This document shows, one piece after another, positions 44,429 through 53,400 of a DNA stretch of 64,000 nt. Position 1 is the first letter of the stretch; each line of letters starts with the position of its first letter. The stretch is from Pseudovirgaria hyperparasitica. Taxonomy: Eukaryota > Ascomycota > Dothideomycetes > Acrospermales > Acrospermaceae. Position numbers and translations under genes: made by a program. The DNA is taken from contig NW_022985553.1 of NCBI RefSeq assembly GCF_010093815.1, positions 902,133 through 966,132 on the forward strand, read 5' to 3'. The notes beneath the pieces were generated by a model. The model saw nothing but the letters and a program-made list of their open reading frames with translations. It was not told the origin of the DNA and ran no database searches.

Positions 44429-44547
44429 CTCTCTTTGCACCCTACCCTCTCTCTCTTCTCCATCACACAATCCCATCTAACTCTCATCCACAACTTCAAC
44501 AAACAACTTTCAAACCAAACCTCTAAACAACCTCAACCTCAATCAGA

Positions 44548-44814
44548 ATGTCTGCCCCCAACGTTGACAAGCCTAACGAGGGCATCGTCGGCCAGGTCAC
44601 CAACTCTGCCAAGAACGCCGTCAACTACGTCTCGGAGACCATCCAGGGCAACGCCGCTGCTGCTTCCAAGGAGGCCAACAAGGAGCAAGCCAAGGGCAAC
44701 GCTGGCGACACTTCGCTCACCGGTCGTGCCTCAGGTGCTCTCGATGCCGCCTCAGACAAGATCAACGAGTCGAAGCACGATGGTGCTGCCAAGGCCAACA
44801 AGGAGTCCATCTAA
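44548..44814 (+). CDS. grg1: Glucose-repressible protein Grg1/CCG-1 family
   Basis: 88 aa, single exon, very hydrophilic, no signal peptide. The core NYVSETIQGNAAAASKEANK with a following K-E-Q-A-K segment and DAASDKINESKHDGA matches the Neurospora grg-1/ccg-1 family (NYVS...Q...S-EANK pattern). These small proteins are induced by glucose starvation, stress, light or the clock and are among the most abundant transcripts of starved or conidiating mycelium; biochemical function is unknown. Codon choice is strongly biased to C-ending codons, as expected of a highly expressed gene. The promoter carries TATA, CRE and CreA-type sites. A likely intron lies in the 3' UTR. Confidence 0.88.
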   Translation: MSAPNVDKPNEGIVGQVTNSAKNAVNYVSETIQGNAAAASKEANKEQAKGNAGDTSLTGRASGALDAASDKINESKHDGAAKANKESI

Positions 44815-46075
44815 GTTGATGGCTTGATCTTCACATCAGGATGGTACGTTCCTCTTTGTCTTGACTTCAATCAGAGACTGTTCTAACTGTTACATTAGCG
44901 GTTATATCTCAATTGGCGCAGGCGGAATATCACCATACCCTCATAGCTACGGCTTCTTCACGATTCAACGACTATGATGTGTTATTACCTCTCAACTCCG
45001 CAAGGAGCTTTCTAGAAAATGCACTCAGCTTTAGTTGCCTTCTAGTATATACCAATCAAGATTGATCTTTCCCCAAACTGTGCAATGTGTTGATTGCTCA
45101 AACGTGATTGATGTGAGATGATGACTGGCATGGCTAACAACTTTGACATTTGACAAGTATGTTTGCTACAGTACGCTCGACAACACCATGAAGCTAGCCC
45201 TATGTAATTGGGATGATAACTGACAGACTGAGCCATCAACACAATCACAGTGGCGACCTATACATAACAAATAAGCCTTTCTCTCCAAGCCCAATCCCGG
45301 AGGCATGTCGTCCTCGAGCTCCGCACCGGTCGTCTGGCGTTTTGCCAGTGCTCATTCTCGAGGCTTTTAGATGCTTGTTGAAACAGCTCTAGTACACTTG
45401 AACCACACATATGCGCCAGAGTTGGTTGTTTCCTGAATTTCTTCCTTCTCGTGTACTGGATGTATCGTAGGACGTCGCGCTGTCAAGGATATCCGGCCGA
45501 GAAACGAAGGTTTAGACGCAGCTGTCTAACCGGATTGGGACTCGTGCCAACCGGTGTTCAGCCGACGCCGCCCGGATCTCGATGTGATCCATTTGCGCTC
45601 TTTGTGTGGCGGCGGCGTCATGCAAATCCTCCCTCGCTCCACGTTACGCTCGACTGTCACAGCTCTGCCGTGCTGTGCCGAATACTCTCCTCCTCATGAC
45701 TGCATCTCGCTACCCGCTGCTTTGGTGCTCGGAAAAATTATACCATTGTGATATACATTGACCGAGCGTGGTGGAGCATTCACATGTCCCCTCGCGGGAG
45801 CTTGGCGCCAATTTATACCACTGTACACTTCATCGGAACTGACACCTCTGCGCAAAGCCTTCTCACCATCCATCCACTATTGGGCCGGGTATACTTCCCC
45901 ATTCAATCGCTTCTGCGATCCACCCCGATACACCCTGGTCAGTTCCACGTCCGAGCCTGAGCTTCAACGGCGCCGCATTCCATCTTCAAACACCTGCGTC
46001 GGACTCGTCTTCTCTTCCGTCTTCGCTACCACGACTGCTCCTCTCTTGGAGCGACTTTCCACCACGTAATTCACA
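44815..46075. other. Intergenic region between grg1 and GUT2
   Basis: About 1.26 kb. The left end holds the grg1 3' UTR with its probable intron; the right end should hold the GUT2 promoter and leader. No other gene was recognised. Confidence 0.5.
44844..44898 (+). other. Candidate 3'-UTR intron of grg1
   Basis: A 55-nt stretch with donor GTACGT, branch-like CTAAC and acceptor TTAG begins 29 nt after the grg1 stop codon. All splice signals match those of coding introns in this window. Confidence 0.45.
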
Positions 46076-48433
46076 ATGGCCACTCGTGGCCGCGTCCTCC
46101 GTGGCCTCTCCTATACTGTCGCCGCCGCTGCTGTCGGATCAGGCGCGTTGTACGTCGCTTACCGTCCCCGTTCAATACCAGGTAGCGAAGCCGCTGCTGT
46201 TCCGCCTCCCACGTACGGTGAGGGTGGTGTGTTTCGTCCGCCGCAGTTTCCGGGAATCAAGAGCCGGGAAGAGCAGATTGCAGACCTGAAGAGGAGCGCG
46301 GGAATTGTTGAGAATGTCGCACAGGGAGTTGACAAAGTGAAATCGTGGCTAGGTGCGAAGGGAGAGGATGAGAAGAAGAGTACAGGCGGAAGCGCTGCGG
46401 GCGAGGAGTATGATCTGCTTGTCATTGGCGCCGGTGCCACAGGTGCGGGCATTGCGCTTGATGCTGCGACGAGAGGGTTGAGGGTTGCGCTTGTGGAAAG
46501 GGACGATTTTGCCAGTGGCACGAGTAGCAAGAGTACGAAGTTGGTGCATGGTGGAGTGCGGTATCTTGAAAAGGCTGTTTGGGAGTTGGACTATTCACAG
46601 TACGCTTTCGCACTCGTCCTGCCATGCCAGTAAAGCTAATCAGAGTAGATACAAGCTCGTAAAGGAAGCACTGCGCGAACGTCGGTACTTTCTCGACACG
46701 GCACCCCATCTATCGTCCTGGTTGCCAATCATGATTCCGGTTGATACGTGGTGGAAGGCGCCATACTTCTGGGCTGGCACCAAGTTTTATGACTTCCTGG
46801 CTGGCAGCGAGAATATCGAGACGAGTTATTTTTTGACCAAGAGCAAGGCCTTGGAGGCGTTTCCTATGCTGAAGAAGGATAACCTCTTTGGGGCGTTGGT
46901 ATACTACGGTAATTTAAGTCATCGATTTTTTGATATTGGGTTTTGCTAATAGGCACAGATGGTGCACACAACGATTCTCGCATGAATGTCTCTCTAGCAA
47001 TGACCGCGGCTCTGTACGGCGTCACTGTTGTCAACCATCTCGAAGTTACTGGCCTTGAAAAGAATGCTGAAGGGCGAATCAACGGCGCGCGTGTCAAGGA
47101 CATTGTGAGAGAGAAGGATGGCAAGGCTGCTGACGAATTCTCCATCCGCGCAAAAGGCGTCATCAACGCAACAGGTCCGTTCTGCGACGCTATCCGCAAG
47201 CTCGATGAGCCTACTGTTCAGGATATCGTCGCGCCCTCGTCCGGTGTTCACATCATTCTCCCTGGCTACTATTCTCCCTCTGACATGGGTCTCATCGATC
47301 CCTCTACTTCCGACGGCCGCGTTATTTTCTTCCTCCCATGGCAAGGCAACACCATTGCCGGCACCACTGATGCACCCACCAAGATTGCCGCGAATCCCGT
47401 CGCGGGTGAAGAAGAAATCGACTGGATTTTATCGGAAATCCGAAGATATCTACAGCCCGAGATCAACGTCCGACGCGGCGACGTCCTTGCAGCATGGTCC
47501 GGTATCCGTCCTCTTGTCCGCGATCCCAAGGCCAAGAAAACAGAAGGTCTCGTTCGGAATCACCTCGTGACCACCTCACCTGCTGGCCTTCTCACCTGCT
47601 CCGGCGGTAAATGGACTACGTACCGTGAAATGGCTGAAGATGCTGTGAACGAAGCAATCAAGGAGTTCAACCTGACCCCGCGACCCCTTGGCGATCCACC
47701 GCGCATCTCCGGCACAAGCCTCCTCGACGACACCACCCTCGACGGCTCCTGCCAAACGCACCGCGTCCGGCTTGTCGGCGCCCATGGCTTCTCCAAGACG
47801 CTCTTCATCAACCTCATCCAGCACTACGGCATCGAGACGGACATTGCCAAGCACCTCTGCGAATCCTACGGCGACCGCGCCTGGACCGTCGCCGCGCTCT
47901 CCGCACCCACCGAACAGCGCTTCCCCGTGCGTGGGCAGCGCATCTCCGCTCTCTACCCTTACGTCGACGGCGAAGTGCGCTACGCCGTGCGCCACGAATA
48001 CGCATGCACAGCAGTCGATGTCCTCGCCCGACGCACCCGTCTGGCGTTTCTGAACGCGCAGGCGGCGCTCGAGGCCCTGCCCAAGGTCATCGATCTCATG
48101 GCCGGTGAACTTGGCTGGGATAGCAAGAGGAAGGACAAGGAGTGGAAGGACAGCGTGCAGTTCTTGGGCAGTATGGGCCTGCCAAAGGGCAAGCTGACCC
48201 TGACGAGGAAGGAGGTTGAGGAGGGGAAAGTCGGGACGTATGGCGACGAGGAGTGGAGTCTGTATGCGCGGCACGGTCAGTACTAACTTTGATATCGAAA
48301 GGGAAAAGATATCTGTGGTGTTGTGGTAGGCTAACGTGTCGCAGATAACCCAGCCGAAGTGCTCAAGTCGGACTCGAAGATCCCCGCTGGCACGAACCCG
48401 GTGCAGAAGGACGACGCGGCGTCGAACAAGTAG
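46076..48433 (+). CDS. GUT2: Mitochondrial FAD-dependent glycerol-3-phosphate dehydrogenase
   Basis: Inner-membrane flavoenzyme oxidising glycerol-3-phosphate to DHAP and passing electrons to ubiquinone; needed for glycerol use and the G3P shuttle. Exons 46076-46599, 46649-46908, 46953-48275, 48345-48433 (2196 nt, 731 aa); introns 49, 44 and 69 nt. N-terminus basic with a hydrophobic stretch ([20 protein letters not shown]), a mitochondrial presequence and anchor. FAD motif GAGATGAG at 118-125, then [19 protein letters not shown], and [15 protein letters not shown]-terminal DAO-C domain with [11 protein letters not shown]. Length exceeds yeast Gut2 (about 650 aa), mainly from an N-terminal linker of about 80 residues. 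The last exon encodes only a hydrophilic tail. Confidence 0.96.
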
Positions 48434-48936
48434 AACATGCATTTCTCTCCCATTCGCCATCTCTCTCTCTTCCTCTGGTCCCGAAGCATCGTCGGTCTAA
48501 ATTCATACACCCTCAAACCCGAAGAGAGGGAAACCTGTACATTAGCCAGCGAGCGCTGTGTTTTTTTCCTTGTAAAGAAAAACAAGCTATGTATATACAT
48601 GAATGAGATTTAAAATCGCCCACTCCAAGTTGCGCGTGGGGTTTGCATGATATCAGGTATTCCTTCGGCCTCTTGTCGCATACCATATCCATAGTCCCTC
48701 CCCCCACCTCCCCCTCTTACCTCTTACCCCTCCCGCTCCGTCTCTCTCTCCCTCTCCCTCTCCCTCTCCCTCTCCCTCGCCTATATAACATGGGTTGTTA
48801 CATGATCTATATAGTTCCTTCATTACTTGACGTTGCCTTAACCTAACCTTATATTCTCACCTTACTTGGACGTAGATCTCTATACTTTTTTTATCGATCT
48901 AGTTGTTTCATCTAATCCTTCTATAAAACTACCTTG

Positions 48937-49039
48937 ATCGAATCTAGTTTTATCGAATCTAGTTTTATCGAATCTAGTTTTATCGAATCTAGTTTTATCG
49001 AATCTAGTTTTATCGAATCTAGTTTTATCGAATCTAGTT
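48937..49039 (+). repeat. 15-bp minisatellite, seven copies
   Basis: Unit ATCGAATCTAGTTTT repeated at 48937, 48952, 48967, 48982, 48997, 49012 and 49027. The copies are essentially identical apart from the truncated last one, pointing to recent expansion. Confidence 0.95.
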
Positions 49040-49181
49040 CCCATCTAATTCTTATAAGCTATCTCTAATCTAAACTCTAATATAGACTAACTTAAGTTCT
49101 ATAACTATCTTAATCTAGGCTCTAGACTAATAACTTTACTTCTATAGCTAGATTACATTGATAAAAGGGGGGGTATGTATT

Positions 49182-49187
<6 letters not shown>

Positions 49188-49253
<66 letters not shown>
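49188..49253 (+). repeat. (TAG)22 microsatellite
   Basis: Uninterrupted TAG trinucleotide array of 66 bp. Any forward translation in one frame is solid stops. Confidence 0.95.
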
Positions 49254-49350
49254 GAGTAAGATATAATACTATTAGTTAAAGATAAGATTGTTATATAGAT
49301 TAATAGATATATATAATATTATAATAGTAATATATTCTTTATATTAAGAA

Positions 49351-49450
49351 GAGAGTAGTTAAGAGTAGTCGAGAGTAGTCGAGAGTAGTCGAGAGTAGTC
49401 GAGAGTAGTCGAGAGTAGTCGAGAGTAGTCGAGAGTAGTCGAGAGTAATT
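49351..49450 (+). repeat. 10-bp minisatellite GAGAGTAGTC, ten copies
   Basis: Ten head-to-tail units; the central seven are identical and the edge copies degenerate (GAGAGTAGTT, AAGAGTAGTC, GAGAGTAATT), all by C/G to T/A changes. Confidence 0.95.
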
Positions 49451-49583
49451 AAGAGAAAAAGAGAAGAAGAGAATTAGACAGGAGCGTATGGTAGAAGGGC
49501 TTGATAGGATAGTAGTATTTATATAGAGCCAATCAGTGTGTGTTCTTTAGGTGTCCTCGTGCTGTTAGTCCCTCTAATATCGA

Positions 49584-49769
49584 TAGTCTCTATAGAATGC
49601 GCCTTACTATCTAGTAAAGAAAACCTAGTATAGCTCTACTAGAAATAAAGTATAAAGGTATTCTTATACTATTAAACCCTTTAAGATTATTAGTCTCAAT
49701 AGAATATACCTTACCGTCTAGTAGAGAAAACCTAGTATAGCCCTACCAGGAATGAAGTGCATAGGTTCC
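49584..49769 (+). repeat. Diverged 79-bp direct repeat pair with transition bias
   Basis: Copy 1 at about 49584-49662 and copy 2 at about 49691-49769 align colinearly (offset 107 bp). By eye, about 11-13 of 14-16 differences are transitions, as after repeat-induced point mutation. They are probably relics of a transposon-like repeat. Confidence 0.7.
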
Positions 49770-49918
49770 TTCTTGACCTATATTCGCGTTTACCCCTGTG
49801 CGCTAGAGATAGACTTAGATAGTTGGGGGTGTTAAATAGTAGAGAAGGCGTCTTTCGCCAGGACCTTTAGGTGATTGCTTTACACTATGTCATTATCTAG
49901 TTGAATTGCTATAATACT

Positions 49919-51650
49919 TTAACTGTTTGTCCCCCTTTTCTTCGTGTCGCTTTTCTCCTGTCCCTTTGCTTCGTGTCCCTCTGCTTCGTGTCCTGGTGTG
50001 TTCGGCGCGCTGTCCACAGCACATACTAGCCCGTCGTCCAAGCGCCGTTGGAATAAGTCTTTCTCCATGCCCATCTTAAGGCAAGCCTTTGCTGTATACC
50101 GAGGTTCTGGGTTCACGTTCAACATGCCCTGTAGCATTTCGAGGCTCGTCCCCGACCCCTGGTCGACCAGCCAGGTGACAAGGCTGTCCACCCAGGTTGC
50201 ATTCCAAGTACGCCATTTCTCAGGTAGATTGCGGGCTTTGGGAAGCGGTGGTGCTTGTGGGAGATCATACAGCCACTCAAGAGCCATAACGCCCAAGGAC
50301 CAGACGTCAGCAGACGTGTTATACGTGTTCCCGGGCTGGAATAACTCAGGGGCGCAGTATTTGTACGTCCCACAAAACGTTTTGAGGAAAGTTGTCTCTG
50401 TGATGGCTTTAGAAAGGCCGAAATCGGTAAGCACAACCTTGAAGTATGGCTCTTCCTCGAATAGCACGTTCTCCGGCTTGATGTCACGGTGCGCAATGTC
50501 GTGGCTATGCAAGAACGCAAGGCAGTCAATGATTTGGCCGACAGCGGTTACAAGCTCTGACTCAGCGAGGATTCCAGCGTGCGCCATATCTCCGCATGGA
50601 AAGTAGGGCATGACTATCATGACTTCGGGCCTTTCACGCAGCTCAATCACTTGGACGATGTTGGGCTGCCGCTTGGTCAGCAAAGGGGGAAATATTGTCC
50701 CGGAATTCCCCCCCTTTTTTTATATCTCTAGCAACAAAAAATAGATAGGAACGTACATGTGGGTGATCTTTAATGATTGTGTACTCATTTCGGATCCGTC
50801 TTAACCACTCAGGGTCAATCTCACCGCGGCGTCTCTTCCTCACGTTCGTGGGCGGCAAGGCTACCTTGCCAGCAAAAACCTTGCCGTCGCGAGCCCTGAT
50901 CAGTGTGTACACCTTGCTGAACGTACCTGTCCCTATTTCCTGGTCCTTGAAGTAAATTAGGCTTCCAGTGGCGATTTGGGCTCTACTGGGTGGCTCTGTC
51001 TCGGGGGGGCTTGTTATGTCGAGCCCTTGAATGCCTGGTACTGCATTTCCCTTGGTTCTCTTTATGAGCGCACGTAGGCTCTCTATGTATCTTTCATCCG
51101 AGCCATTATGATTTGGAAACTCGATACCGATGGTTACACCTCCAGTATGAATAGTAATGGGACCAAAGGGATCTCGCGCGCCAGGTTCGTACGCCAGGAT
51201 CCAGGTCTCATGCTTCCGATACTGGTCCGCATTTACATCATTGTAGGCGACTGCTGTCCCATGCTTGGACCGGTCATTCAGGAATATTTGCATTTTGTCA
51301 TTGACAACGATGCTATATTGTCGGCTACTGATGCCCGGTGTGCCTCGATGCCCTAGTAGGACGTGCGATGTTGCAGTTTGCGATCCTACCTGGATTCCTT
51401 CTCTAAGATCCTCAAGCTCCATGAGCTTAGGGAAAGTTAGAACCAGGCGCATAGGGGTACCATCATCTTTGCTGTCATCTTCAGGGGACGGCGTAGGCTC
51501 TCGGCTTTCAATAGTAGCTTGGTTTGCCACACCCCCAGTCGCGGGTTGGAACCATCTTGCGTTATGGGCGAGTGAAAGTGCAGTGTTGGCCCTATTCCTG
51601 GTGTCCTTGGCTGTTAGAATTGCAAAGACCGAAAGGTCGTTCTCAGACAT
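49919..51650 (-). CDS. FHA-domain serine/threonine protein kinase
   Basis: Exons in transcript order 51650-50757 and 50665-49919 (91-nt intron), 546 aa. The N-terminal third holds an FHA-type phosphothreonine-binding module (LGHRGTPGISSRQYSIVV, then DRSKHGTAV, about residues 95-135). The kinase domain starts near 238 with EIGTGTFSKVY, has AGKVAL as the ATP lysine motif, HRDIKPEN at 357-364, DFG at 379-381, CAPELF in the activation segment and DVWSLGVMALEW. All catalytic residues are present. The intron acceptor was placed so that DHPHPNIVQV is restored. The C-terminal tail is charged with a small HEAEGHEAKGQE repeat. FHA-plus-kinase order resembles Rad53/Dun1-type checkpoint kinases, but similarity to a specific one is not evident; such genes also occur as expanded families in some fungi. 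Confidence 0.87.
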
Positions 51651-52167
51651 TATGGAAGTCTAGAGATAAGATTAATGGAGATTGAGAATGGAGGACATAG
51701 CTTGGATAAACACTTACATTCACTCTACTTGAAGGTGGGGCGATCCTTCCCGAGGCCGCCCTCTCCTGATGACTGATGACTCATTTGTCCAATTGCTCAA
51801 TCGTCTAACGGCTCATTGGTTGCCTTTATCATCTGTTGCCTACTCTGGGGGCACACGGCGTTCTATTTACCAATTAATTGGCGAGTAATTGGCGAGGCAG
51901 ACGTACTGCAGCCTTCGGGTTAGTTCGGCCTATCATTACGTCTGTTCCGAGCGGGCCGCTAATCGCAACTTGGCTACCTCGGTCCATCTATTGGTTGATG
52001 TACTCTTGACTCATTAACAGACGAGAGCCCTAGTCACGTGACATGAAGACCACGCCTTTTCCTGGCTTAATAAGTCTTACCGTGAGAGCGCTTCTTTCCA
52101 ATGTCCATTTGGCCTTCTAGGAAGCCTTCAAGTCTCGCACTTAAATCACCTTCCAGGATCTTCCAGG
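51651..52167. promoter_or_regulatory. Bidirectional promoter of the kinase/unknown pair
   Basis: 517 bp between divergent start codons. Contains ATGACTCAT (51776-51784), a full Gcn4/AP-1-type palindrome, and GTCACGTGAC (52033-52042), a 10-bp E-box palindrome bound by Cbf1/Pho4-like or other bHLH factors. Shared regulation of the two genes is inference. Confidence 0.5.
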
Positions 52168-53400
52168 ATGAATAGCCCTACTGTATCTAAGTTTCAAGAT
52201 CGGATTCTACAGACACGAATCGAAGACTATGAGGACATAAGGTACAGGCTTCCTTTTCTGCGCCCTGGTCCACTTTTGACGTGCTGTGCAGCATCATCAC
52301 AATTCCAGGCCTTGCTGAGCTTTCGCCTGAAGAACGACTCGAGATTGCACACAAAGCACGTCAACTACAAACCGAAAATGCACCCGTGTGTGAGAAACTT
52401 TTGGCAGCTTTGAGGCAAGTATTCCATCTTTCTTCTATCCTTTCTTATCGATGATTATGCCCACCGCGCATATTGCTAACAACATATCTGCAAATTCAGA
52501 GATATGACTCCGCCCTTGGACGAGGAAGAAGAATACCGTGACTCCTGCCAGAGAGAAGACAAGGCACGCAAACAGCTCGAAGCCGAAGGGTGCCCACCCT
52601 GCTATCCACCCGGGCTCGAAATCCATCGATCAGAGCACTTGCCCGAAGACTATCGCGCGATCATCGAATATTGGCGGTCATTTCCGTGGTCAAGCGGTCT
52701 GCCGCTTTGCGCCCAACTGCGTTCATGGCGCGAGTTTCATGCACACCAGCGGCTGCGGCGGCAGCTGCGACCAGACCAGCAGAGTCGGATCGATCGATGG
52801 AACGAGTTTCTAAGTTACCAGCTGGCCCACTACAACAATTCAGAGAGCAAACTTGTCGGTTTGAAGAAGGAGCTGAGTGAGGGGTCAACGCCGCAGGATG
52901 AGGATGCCATACGGCGGCTTATCCGGTATGGTGAGCGGGATCTTGAGCGGCACACGATCATGCTGGACTGGATCAGGCAAATGGGTAGGGAGATGGAACT
53001 GCAGGCACATCCCGCGGCAGATGTCAAAGCCGTGAGTTCAAAACGAATCTCGACACCCAAACATGTAGTATCGAGGCCATCCTTATCGCGAGCAGCGAAG
53101 TTGAAGCAGCAGCAGCAGCCAGGCTCGATGGCTGATACCACGAAGACCCCGAACGCGAGACAAGCACCCACTACTCGTAGGAAGAAGCACAGCTCTCGCA
53201 CTGGCAAGCAGAAAAACTGTGATGGTGTTGAATCGTCGAAGCACGCTTCGCTCCTCCATGAACAATCCCGTCCATCAAAGATAACGAAAACGCAGGCCAG
53301 AGCTCACAGACCCATGTCGCCACGTATTCCAGACCAGCAGATTACGACGACAAGATATGGGAGGGTTTCACGGCGGCCCGATCGTTGGGTTCCCGGTTGA
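52168..53400 (+). CDS. Hypothetical protein with a GC-AG intron, 365 aa
   Basis: Not recognised. Exons 52168-52241, 52292-52414 and 52500-53400 (1098 nt). Intron 1 is a 50-nt GT-AG intron; intron 2 (85 nt) begins GCAAGT and ends TTCAG with branch GCTAAC. Junctions keep one open frame: MNSPTVSKFQDRIL...YEDISIITIPGLAEL...AALRDMTPPLDEEEEY. The N-terminal part is helical with EELSPEE-like acidic turns; residues 90-215 are charged and aromatic with YWRSFPWSSG and SWREFHAHQRLRRQL and look like a coiled helical domain. The last 150 residues are basic, Ser/Thr/Gln-rich and disordered, ending RYGRVSRRPDRWVPG, compatible with nuclear or nucleic-acid association. Divergent partner of the FHA kinase. Confidence 0.7.

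Larger units (their letters stand above)
43099..44547. other. Upstream region of the Grg1 gene
   Basis: About 1.45 kb. No gene was recognised; minus-strand frames at 43249-43870 are Cys-rich and look spurious. The right half holds CreA-like sites, a CRE palindrome, a TATA box and a CT-rich leader, listed separately, consistent with a strongly regulated promoter. Confidence 0.5.
48434..49918. other. AT-rich island
   Basis: About 1.5 kb separating GUT2 from the kinase gene. The left end (48713-48779) is a CTCTCC-rich run in the GUT2 3' region. From about 48.84 kb the sequence becomes strongly AT-rich and holds three tandem arrays and a diverged direct repeat, listed separately. No gene. Confidence 0.7.
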
